This document shows, one piece after another, positions 1 to 5,944 of a stretch of DNA of 17,321 nt. Where the stretch lies: assembly GCA_012513875.1 (NCBI GenBank), contig JAAZBI010000036.1, positions 1 through 17,321 on the forward strand, in the 5' to 3' direction. The stretch is from Mollicutes bacterium (GTDB taxonomy: Bacteria > Bacillota_I > Bacilli_A > RF39 > UBA660). The notes beneath the pieces are model-generated. The model saw nothing but the letters and a program-made list of their open reading frames with translations. It had not been told where the DNA came from and did no database searches. Every line of letters begins with the position of its first letter. Position 1 is the first letter of the stretch. A program made the translations under genes and the position numbers.

Positions 1-120
1 AATAGTTTTGATGATTTCAAAGTTTTAGAAGGTTGGATTGATGATGATACACCTTTTATAACTTATATTGAAATTGAAAATGATAAAATCATAATCAATT
101 ATAAAAAAATGAGTAGATGA
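1..120 (+). CDS. C-terminal end of an unrecognised protein (5' truncated by window)
   Basis: Frame 1 is open from the first base to a TGA at 118-120, giving the last 39 residues of a protein that begins outside the window. The piece is acidic in its first half (a run of three Asp after a Gly-Trp-Ile) and ends in a basic Lys-Lys-Met-Ser-Arg tail. I do not recognise a family from so short a fragment. It is read as a real gene end because the frame stays open, codon use matches the neighbours, and a hairpin terminator follows within ten bases of the stop. Confidence 0.6.
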   Translation, partial: NSFDDFKVLEGWIDDDTPFITYIEIENDKIIINYKKMSR

Positions 121-128
121 AGAAGCAT

Positions 129-159
129 AAAAAAGAAATAACCCTTATTTCTTTTTTTT
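129..159 (+). terminator. Intrinsic terminator after the first partial gene
   Basis: The arms 129-141 and 145-157 are perfectly complementary over 13 bp, with G135 pairing C151 and a CCC loop at 142-144. The 3' arm runs into an eight-T tract (152-159). The stem is almost entirely A-T, so it is weak per base pair, but the position directly after a stop codon and before a promoter fits a terminator. Because both flanks are A/T tracts it could work in both directions. Confidence 0.6.
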
Positions 160-162
160 ATA

Positions 163-171
163 TGATATAAT
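163..171 (+). promoter_or_regulatory. Extended -10 promoter for the 122-residue gene
   Basis: TGATATAAT is a perfect extended -10 (TG, one base, TATAAT at 166-171). No good -35 is seen at the usual distance; that region is the arm of the upstream terminator. Transcription would begin near 178, leaving a leader of about 22 bases that still carries the SD before ATG 201. The same TATGATATAAT string recurs at the ftsK promoter. Confidence 0.6.
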
Positions 172-200
172 ATAAATATGAATTGACAAAAGGTGATAGT

Positions 201-569
201 ATGATTATAAATCAAAAAAAAGAAATTATTGTAAGAGGGTTCATACCAAATAGTAGTAAAGAATATTTGCCTGTAATTTTAGGGGTTAAAGAAGTTGATC
301 CGTTAAAGATAATTCAAGGTAAAAATTTCTCTTATTTTTATTATGAAATAAATCATAAAAGACAACCCGAAACTTATTACAATGGAACAAGAATAGATGC
401 TTTAGAATTGAAAAAACAACAACTTCTAAAAAATTCGCCTGTGTCTTTTATAGAAAGCTTAATAAAAAAAGGTTTCAGTGAAATAATTCAAGTCGACACT
501 CACATAGTTGGTGCTGGTGAAAACGATTACATTTATGAAGAAATACTTAGTTCTCAAAAAAGACGATAA
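201..569 (+). CDS. Hypothetical protein, 122 residues, monocistronic
   Basis: I do not recognise the family. The start is taken as ATG 201 because AAAGGTGAT at 189-197 is a good SD at proper spacing. A TTG at 183 in the same frame would add six residues but lies before that SD and only about 5 bases after the predicted transcript start. The protein is soluble-looking: no signal peptide, no membrane segment, no cysteine. It has alternating beta-like stretches in the first half (about residues 8-29 and 42-50), a Tyr-Tyr-Asn-Gly-Thr-Arg motif around 59-64, a lysine/leucine-rich helix-like stretch (about 67-90), and a Val-Asp-Thr-His / Gly-Ala-Gly-Glu-Asn-Asp segment near 98-109. It is isolated between a promoter and a terminator, so the neighbours say nothing about its role. 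Confidence 0.7.
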   Translation: MIINQKKEIIVRGFIPNSSKEYLPVILGVKEVDPLKIIQGKNFSYFYYEINHKRQPETYYNGTRIDALELKKQQLLKNSPVSFIESLIKKGFSEIIQVDTHIVGAGENDYIYEEILSSQKRR

Positions 570-631
570 AAATTTTTAAATAATTTATGTAGCAATTTAA
601 AAATACAAGGTTGAATCTTACAATTAATAAT

Positions 632-660
632 AAAATTGTTTAAAAAACAATTTTTTATTT
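632..660 (+). terminator. Intrinsic terminator after the 122-residue gene
   Basis: Arms 632-641 and 645-654 form a 10-bp perfect A/T-rich stem with one G-C pair (G638-C648) and an AAA loop, followed by a T-rich tail (TTATTT). It lies about 60 bases past the stop at 569 and before the ftsK promoter, so it most likely ends the upstream transcript. Confidence 0.6.
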
Positions 661-680
661 GAAACAACTTTTCAAATAAA
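654..680 (+). repeat. 11-bp inverted repeat at the ftsK promoter (possible operator or second hairpin)
   Basis: Arms 654-664 and 670-680 are perfect complements over 11 bp around a 5-base centre (CAACT). The right arm ends at the base before the TATGATATAAT promoter core. A TTGAAA at 659-664 resembles a -35 but would need a 21-bp spacer. There is no T tract after the right arm on the + strand, so a simple terminator is less likely than a protein-binding palindrome, though its first base overlaps the last stem base of the preceding terminator. The regulator, if any, is unknown. Confidence 0.4.
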
Positions 681-682
681 TA

Positions 683-691
683 TGATATAAT
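683..691 (+). promoter_or_regulatory. Extended -10 promoter for ftsK-yebC-prepilin
   Basis: TGATATAAT gives a perfect extended -10 with TATAAT at 686-691. The predicted transcript start near 698 leaves a leader of roughly 15 bases holding the GAGGTG SD (700-705). No -35 lies at 16-18 bp. Confidence 0.6.
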
Positions 692-712
692 TAAAATGCG
701 AGGTGTATTAAA

Positions 713-2824
713 ATGCCAAAAAAAAGAAAAAAAGAAGTAAAACAAAGATCAAAATATTTTAAAGAATTAGTTGGACTATTGATAATTGTATTAGCGATTG
801 TTGGTTTAGGAGAATTCGGACCAATTGGAAGTGTTTTAAAAGATGTTGCCATTATTTTAAGTGGTTCTTTCGCTAAATTTTTCTTTTTGTTTTTAATTTT
901 TGTTTCTTTATATATGGTTATTACATCAAAAACTTTCAAATTCTTTTCAGCTCGTTTAGTTGGAATATATTTACTTGTAATTTCTTTTTTAAGTTATTTA
1001 CATTTAGATTTAGTTAGAGGTGGAGAAGATTTTTTAGTTTTATTTAAACAAACTATAGAAATGAACAATGAAGTGGTTATTTCTGGTGGTGGATTTCTTG
1101 GTTTGATTTTTTCCTATGGATTTAATTTTTTAATTGCTGAAGGAACTTTAATTTTATTGATTTTGTTTGTAATTTTAGGTATTTTAATGTTATTTAATAT
1201 TACTTTAGGAGATATTTTTAGATTTATAATTTCTTTATTTAAAAGAAAAAAGAATAAAATTACAACATTTGATTCAAAAGAAATTGATAAAAGAATCGTT
1301 ATTTCTTCAATTGATGATTTAAAGAAAATTGATAATGAAAACATCAAAGAAAAAGAGATGAGTTTTAATCGTGAAGAAACAAAACATGATTATAAATTGC
1401 CACCTTTATCAATTTTAGATAATCCAAAACGACAAACTAATACTAATCAAGAACAAGTAAAAGCTAATATAGAAGTTTTAGAAAGAGTTTTCAAAGATTT
1501 TGATATTTCTGCTAAGATAGTAGAAGTTCATGTTGGGCCTTCAGTTACTCAATATGAAATAGAATTGAGAGCAGGAACAAAGGTAAGCAAAATTGTTAGT
1601 TTAGATCGCGAGCTTTCTTTAGCTTTAGCCGCTAAATCAGTTAAAATTCAAGCTCCTATTCCTGGTAAAAGTACAATTGGAATAGAAATTCCTAATAAAG
1701 AAAATACACCGGTAGTATTAAAAGATGTTTTAATTAAAATGCCTACTTTATATGATAAGAGTAAGTTAGCGATAGGATTAGGTAAAGATATTATGGGTAA
1801 TTCTATTTATGCTGAAATAAATAAAACACCTCATTTATTAATTGCAGGAGCTACAGGTTCTGGTAAGTCAGTATGTATTAATACAATTATTACTAGTATA
1901 TTAATGAGAGTTCGTCCTGATGAGGTTAAGATGATTTTAATCGACCCTAAAAAGGTGGAATTAAGCGTTTATAATGGTATACCTCATTTGTTATCTCCAG
2001 TTGTAAGCGATCCTAAGAAAGCTTCTTTAGCACTTATAAAAGTAGTTCAAGAAATGGAAAGAAGATACGATGTTTTTACTGATAAAGAAACTAAAAATAT
2101 TGAGACTTATAATCAATACGTAGAAAACAAAAATAAAGGTTTACTAGATACAGAAAAATTAGAAAAAATGCCATATATTTTAGTAGTTATAGATGAATTA
2201 GCAGATTTAATGTTAGTCGCTGCTAAAGAAGTTGAAGATTCTATTATGAGAATTACACAAATGGCAAGAGCAGCTGGAATCCATTTGATTGTAGCAACTC
2301 AAAGACCATCGACAGATGTTATAACAGGAATAATAAAAGCAAACATTCCTTCAAGATTATCTTTTGCAGTTTCTTCAAATGTTGATTCGAGAACAATTCT
2401 TGATCAAGGTGGCGCTGAAAAATTGTTAGGAAAAGGAGACATGTTATTTTTACCGATGGGTGAAAATATTCCGATTCGTTTACAAGGATGTTTTATTTCT
2501 GATGATGAGGTTAAAAGAGTGGTTGAATTTACTATTAAACAACAAAAAGCTAAATATGATGATAAAATGATCGTCAATGATGAATCAAAAACAGCTGATT
2601 ATGGAGGAAATTCTGATGTGGAAGATCCTTTATATGAAAGTGTATTAGAATTTGCTATTGAGCAAGGAGAAATAAGTGCTTCAAAAATTCAAAGAAGGTT
2701 TAAAGTTGGCTTTAATCGAGCTGCAACAATAATGGATATGTTTGAAGAAAGAGGAATAGTAGGGCAAAATAAAGGTTCTAAACCTCGAGAAGTTTTAGTA
2801 AAAATTAATGATAGAGAAGAGTGA
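713..2824 (+). CDS. ftsK: FtsK/SpoIIIE-family DNA translocase
   Basis: This is a membrane-anchored, ATP-driven double-strand DNA pump that clears chromosomal DNA from the closing division septum. The 703-residue protein has about four hydrophobic segments between residues 19 and 165, a short charged linker (about 177-240), the FtsK alpha/beta motor, and a C-terminal winged-helix gamma domain (about 637-700) ending in the family Gln-Arg-Arg-Phe and Phe-Asn-Arg-Ala-Ala motifs that in relatives read polar KOPS/SRS-type sequences. Walker A is GATGSGKS at 379-386; Walker B is the hydrophobic run ending in Asp494-Glu495; ATQRPSTDVITG follows near 528-539. The linker is short, as in SpoIIIE-type proteins rather than E. 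coli FtsK. The start ATG has a GAGGTG SD 7 bases upstream. It heads a probable three-gene transcript. Whether it serves growth division or sporulation cannot be told from the sequence. Confidence 0.96.
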   Translation: MPKKRKKEVKQRSKYFKELVGLLIIVLAIVGLGEFGPIGSVLKDVAIILSGSFAKFFFLFLIFVSLYMVITSKTFKFFSARLVGIYLLVISFLSYLHLDLVRGGEDFLVLFKQTIEMNNEVVISGGGFLGLIFSYGFNFLIAEGTLILLILFVILGILMLFNITLGDIFRFIISLFKRKKNKITTFDSKEIDKRIVISSIDDLKKIDNENIKEKEMSFNREETKHDYKLPPLSILDNPKRQTNTNQEQVKANIEVLERVFKDFDISAKIVEVHVGPSVTQYEIELRAGTKVSKIVSLDRELSLALAAKSVKIQAPIPGKSTIGIEIPNKENTPVVLKDVLIKMPTLYDKSKLAIGLGKDIMGNSIYAEINKTPHLLIAGATGSGKSVCINTIITSILMRVRPDEVKMILIDPKKVELSVYNGIPHLLSPVVSDPKKASLALIKVVQEMERRYDVFTDKETKNIETYNQYVENKNKGLLDTEKLEKMPYILVVIDELADLMLVAAKEVEDSIMRITQMARAAGIHLIVATQRPSTDVITGIIKANIPSRLSFAVSSNVDSRTILDQGGAEKLLGKGDMLFLPMGENIPIRLQGCFISDDEVKRVVEFTIKQQKAKYDDKMIVNDESKTADYGGNSDVEDPLYESVLEFAIEQGEISASKIQRRFKVGFNRAATIMDMFEERGIVGQNKGSKPREVLVKINDREE

Positions 2825-2829
2825 AAATA

Positions 2830-3546
2830 ATGGGAAGAGCATACGAAGTAAGAAAAGCTTCAATCCAAAAAACAGGAGCTGCTAAGGCTAAGGTTTATTC
2901 TTTATATGCCAAAGAAATATATCGAGCAGCTAAGAAATCTACAGATCCAGAAGCTAATTCAACTTTAAAAAGATTAATTGAAAAAGCAAAAAGAGAACAA
3001 GTTCCATCTGATATCATTAAAAGAGCAATTGATAAGGTTAATAGTGGAGTGGATGAAAATTATGAAAGTGTACGTTATGAAGGTTTTGGCCCGGGAGCTT
3101 CAACTTTAGTAATTGATTGCTTAACTGATAATATAAATAGAACAATAAGTTATATTCGAACAGTTTTTGCTAAAACCAAAGCTAAGATGGGAGTTCTAAA
3201 TAGCGTTTCTTATCAATATGATAATTGTTGTGTTTTAAGTTTTAAAGGTATGGATGAAGAGAAAGTTTTAGATGTTTTATTAGAAGCTGAAATTGATGTT
3301 CAAGAAATTGAAAAAGAAGAAGATTTAATTAATGTTTATGGTGAACCAAGCGATTTGTTTAAAATAAAAACAGCTTTGTTAGCAATTAATCCTGACTTAG
3401 TATTTGAAACAGATGAAATTATGTTATTTCCAAAAGATACAATTAAATTAAGTGGTGAAGATCAAGAACAGTTTAATAAATTATTACAATTATTAGAAGA
3501 TATCGAAGATGTTCAAAATGTTTATCATAATGTTGAATTAGAATAA
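2830..3546 (+). CDS. YebC/PmpR/TACO1-family protein, YeeN/YeeI type
   Basis: The 238-residue product begins with the family Met-Gly-Arg-Ala and has the three-domain YebC layout: a helical, basic N-terminal domain (about 1-75), then two alpha/beta domains. Landmarks are SKVYAKF-like residues (here KVYSLYAKEIY), the central RYEGFGPGAS, and a C-terminal EDIEDVQNVYHNVE typical of the family. The N-terminus fits the YeeN/YeeI subgroup better than classical YebC. Family members were long annotated as transcription regulators; more recent work, as I recall it, places several of them on the ribosome, easing stalls at proline-rich stretches, and the mitochondrial member TACO1 supports COX1 translation. 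ATG 2830 is chosen over GTG 2821 because the family starts Met-Gly-Arg; AGAGTG at 2817-2822 is a modest SD. It begins five bases after the ftsK stop, so it is very likely co-transcribed and perhaps translationally coupled. Confidence 0.92.
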   Translation: MGRAYEVRKASIQKTGAAKAKVYSLYAKEIYRAAKKSTDPEANSTLKRLIEKAKREQVPSDIIKRAIDKVNSGVDENYESVRYEGFGPGASTLVIDCLTDNINRTISYIRTVFAKTKAKMGVLNSVSYQYDNCCVLSFKGMDEEKVLDVLLEAEIDVQEIEKEEDLINVYGEPSDLFKIKTALLAINPDLVFETDEIMLFPKDTIKLSGEDQEQFNKLLQLLEDIEDVQNVYHNVELE

Positions 3547-3559
3547 AAGAGGTGAAGTC

Positions 3560-3949
3560 ATGAATAGTAAGGGATTTACTTTAATTGAATTAATTGGAGT
3601 TGTCGTTATTTTAGCTGTTATTTTAATTTTAACAAGGCCTATCATTGGAACAATGATGATTAATTCGAAAAAAAACGCTTTTGAAATTCAAGTTAAAAAT
3701 TTAGCAGTTTCATTAGAAACAGAAAAATTAAAAAATCTTAGTTTAGATGTTGAATCAATTACAATATTAAATATTAATAGTATTATTGAATTTGATACTA
3801 CTAATTTTGAATCTTTTACTGTTTCTTTAGTAGGAGAAAGAGTTTATCTTCGTGTTATTGGTAATAATGAATATGAAAATTTAAAAGCTTGTGGCACAAA
3901 AAACGAAACCTTTTCGGGTTTGATTGATGACCTGACTGTTTGTGAATAA
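3560..3949 (+). CDS. Type IV prepilin-like protein (class III signal peptide)
   Basis: A 129-residue protein with a textbook prepilin N-terminus: Met-Asn-Ser-Lys-Gly5, then Phe6-Thr-Leu-Ile-Glu10, with cleavage expected after Gly5 and the Glu at +5 of the mature chain. The hydrophobic helix runs to about residue 33. The rest is a small beta-rich head with only two cysteines, Cys111 and Cys128, near the C-terminus, placed as for a disulfide. The SD is AGAGGTGA just before ATG 3560. It resembles competence pseudopilins such as ComGC in size, but I cannot identify it as ComGC. No prepilin peptidase, pilus ATPase or other pilins are in the window. It sits 13 bases after the yebC-like gene and is followed by a terminator, so it is probably the last gene of the ftsK transcript. 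Comparison with the comEA/comEC genes downstream suggests, but does not show, a role in DNA uptake. Confidence 0.85.
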   Translation: MNSKGFTLIELIGVVVILAVILILTRPIIGTMMINSKKNAFEIQVKNLAVSLETEKLKNLSLDVESITILNINSIIEFDTTNFESFTVSLVGERVYLRVIGNNEYENLKACGTKNETFSGLIDDLTVCE

Positions 3950-3965
3950 AAGCTTAGAGTAAGAG

Positions 3966-3993
3966 AAATAATCTAGATATTAGATTATTTTTT
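3966..3993 (+). terminator. Intrinsic terminator after the prepilin gene, overlapping the parE promoter
   Basis: Arms 3966-3975 and 3981-3990 form a perfect 10-bp stem with a GATAT loop, followed by TTT. The T run is short because it passes straight into the parE extended -10 region (TG at 3995-3996). It lies 16 bases after the prepilin stop. Confidence 0.7.
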
Positions 3994-3994
3994 A

Positions 3995-4003
3995 TGTTAT
4001 AAT
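3995..4003 (+). promoter_or_regulatory. Extended -10 promoter for the parE operon
   Basis: TGTTATAAT is an extended -10 with TATAAT at 3998-4003. Its predicted transcript start, near 4010, lies beyond the in-frame ATG at 4002 but before the SD AGGAG at 4014-4018, which helps set the parE start at 4026. The would-be -35 region is the upstream terminator stem. Confidence 0.65.
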
Positions 4004-4025
4004 GTATAAAGATAGGAGTGGTCCC

Positions 4026-5933
4026 ATGAAATCAAACTACGATGAGTCTTCGATAAAAATTTTAGAGGGATTAGAAGCCGTAAGAAAAAGACCAGGGATG
4101 TATATTGGTTCTACTGATAAAAGAGGTTTACATCATTTGGTTTGGGAAATAGTCGATAATGGAATTGATGAATGTATTAATGGATATGGAAATTATTTAA
4201 AAATAATTATGCATAAAGATGGAAGTTTAAGTGTCAGTGATAATGGTCGTGGCGTTCCAGTAGGTATGCATGAAAGCGGAAAATCTACTCCAGAAGTTGT
4301 TTATACAATGTTACATGCTGGTGGAAAATTCAGTGATGGTGGATATAAAGTTTCAGGAGGATTACATGGAGTAGGAGCATCTGTAGTAAATGCACTTTCT
4401 TCAACAATGGAAGTTACTATTAAAAAAGATGGTGGCGAATACTATATTAAATTTAAAAAAGGAGGGAAAGTTGAAATCCCTTTGAAGAAAATTGGAACAA
4501 CTAATAAAACCGGAACAACTGTTAAATTTATTCCGGATTTTGAAATCTTTGGAAATGTTAATTTTAGCTTTTCAACTATTTGTGAAAGAATGCAAGAATG
4601 TGCATTTTTAATTAAAAATTTAACAATCGAAGTAATCGATGAAATTATGGGAAGATCAGAAAAATTTTATTATGAAAATGGTGTAGAAGCTTTTGTTAAT
4701 TATTTAAATGAAGATAAAACCGTTTTACATAATACAGTGCATTTTTTCAATACAAAAGATAAGATTGAAGTTGAGATAGCTTTACAATATACTGATTCTT
4801 ATTCTGAAAACATTATTTCTTTTGTTAATAACGTTAAGACTATCGATGGGGGGACTCATGAGATAGGTTTTAAAACAGCTATAACAAAAGTTTTTAATGA
4901 TTACGCTAAAAACAATGGACATTTAAAATCCAATTCTAAATTATTTGAAGGTGGAGATGTTCGAGAAGGATTGACAGCAATTATTTCTTTAAAAATTCCT
5001 GAAGCAATTTTACAGTTTGAAGGTCAAACCAAAGGAAAATTAGGAACACCAATCGCTCGTTCAATTGTGGAAAGTGTTACAACAGAAAATTTACAATTCT
5101 TTTTAGAAGAAAACAAAGATAAAGCTTTAATTTTACTTTCTAAAGCTATGAAAGGCAGAGAAGCTCGTGAAGCTGCAAGAAAAGCTCGTGAAGAAGCTAG
5201 AAAGTCAAAAGGAACTAAAAAAGAAAGAAATTTAAGTGGAAAATTAACTCCAGCCCAATACAAAGATCCTAAGAGAAATGAATTGTTTATTGTAGAAGGA
5301 GATTCTGCCGGAGGCACAGCTAAACAAGGCAGAGATAGAAAATTTCAAGCTATATTACCTTTAAGAGGTAAAGTTTTAAATACAGAAAAAGCTAAATTGG
5401 AAGATATTTTTAAGAACGAGGAAATTAATACTTTAATTTATACAATTGGAGCTGGAGTATCATCTGATTTTTCTTTAAAAGATTGTAATTATGATAAAAT
5501 TATTATTATGACCGATGCTGATGATGATGGAGCACATATTCAAGTTTTATTGTTAACGTTTTTTTATCGTTATATGAAACCACTGATTGAAGCGGGAAAA
5601 GTTTTTGTAGCAACTCCTCCTTTATATAAAATAACTCATAATAAAACAGATAAATATTTGTGGAGCGATGAAGAATTAAAGAACGAAGTTAAAGATAAAA
5701 AGAATTATACTTTACAAAGATATAAAGGTTTAGGAGAAATGAATGCTGACCAATTATGGGATACAACAATGAATCCTGAAACTAGAAATATGATTAGAGT
5801 TAATATTACCGATGCTTCTTTAGCAGAAAAAAGAGTAAGTGTCTTAATGGGAGATGCTGTTGAACCTAGAAAAGAATGGATTGATGAAAATGTTGAATTT
5901 TCATTGGTTGATGAATTCCCAATCGAAAACTAA
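4026..5933 (+). CDS. parE: DNA topoisomerase IV subunit B
   Basis: The ATPase subunit of topoisomerase IV, which with ParC unlinks replicated chromosomes by passing one duplex through another. The 635-residue protein has the GHKL ATPase (Glu41 as the expected general base, Asn45 for Mg, Asp72-Asn-Gly-Arg-Gly, and the GGLHGVGASVVNAL ATP lid at about 111-124), a transducer domain, a charged Arg/Glu/Ala helix near 375-395, and a TOPRIM domain with EGDSAGG (Glu424) and the acidic Asp497-x-Asp499 pair. It is ParE and not GyrB because of the FKNEEINTLIYTIGAG, GAHIQVLLLTFFYRYMKPL and C-terminal VLMGDAVEPRKEWI blocks. The start is ATG 4026, with AGGAG 7 bases upstream; ATG 4002 overlaps the promoter -10. 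The parC gene follows 11 bases after the stop, the usual pairing. Confidence 0.96.
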   Translation: MKSNYDESSIKILEGLEAVRKRPGMYIGSTDKRGLHHLVWEIVDNGIDECINGYGNYLKIIMHKDGSLSVSDNGRGVPVGMHESGKSTPEVVYTMLHAGGKFSDGGYKVSGGLHGVGASVVNALSSTMEVTIKKDGGEYYIKFKKGGKVEIPLKKIGTTNKTGTTVKFIPDFEIFGNVNFSFSTICERMQECAFLIKNLTIEVIDEIMGRSEKFYYENGVEAFVNYLNEDKTVLHNTVHFFNTKDKIEVEIALQYTDSYSENIISFVNNVKTIDGGTHEIGFKTAITKVFNDYAKNNGHLKSNSKLFEGGDVREGLTAIISLKIPEAILQFEGQTKGKLGTPIARSIVESVTTENLQFFLEENKDKALILLSKAMKGREAREAARKAREEARKSKGTKKERNLSGKLTPAQYKDPKRNELFIVEGDSAGGTAKQGRDRKFQAILPLRGKVLNTEKAKLEDIFKNEEINTLIYTIGAGVSSDFSLKDCNYDKIIIMTDADDDGAHIQVLLLTFFYRYMKPLIEAGKVFVATPPLYKITHNKTDKYLWSDEELKNEVKDKKNYTLQRYKGLGEMNADQLWDTTMNPETRNMIRVNITDASLAEKRVSVLMGDAVEPRKEWIDENVEFSLVDEFPIEN

Positions 5934-5944
5934 GGATGTGAAAC

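Noticed and set aside
554..1347. Minus-strand open frames at 554-745, 691-939 and 1114-1347
   Set aside because: Low-complexity Phe/Leu/Ile/Lys products lying antisense to ftsK and its promoter, with no SD; the + strand ftsK frame is certain.
3906..3921. AAACC/GGTTT hairpin near the end of the prepilin gene
   Set aside because: Only 5 bp, inside the coding region and with no T tract; the real terminator lies at 3966-3993.
4002..4025. Upstream in-frame ATG for parE
   Set aside because: It overlaps the TATAAT promoter hexamer, precedes the likely transcript start and has no SD; ATG 4026 has AGGAG at good spacing.
5151..5215. Short imperfect repeat of GAAGCTCGTGAAG in parE
   Set aside because: It encodes the charged Arg/Glu/Ala helix found in ParE and GyrB proteins, so the repeat reflects protein sequence rather than a DNA element.
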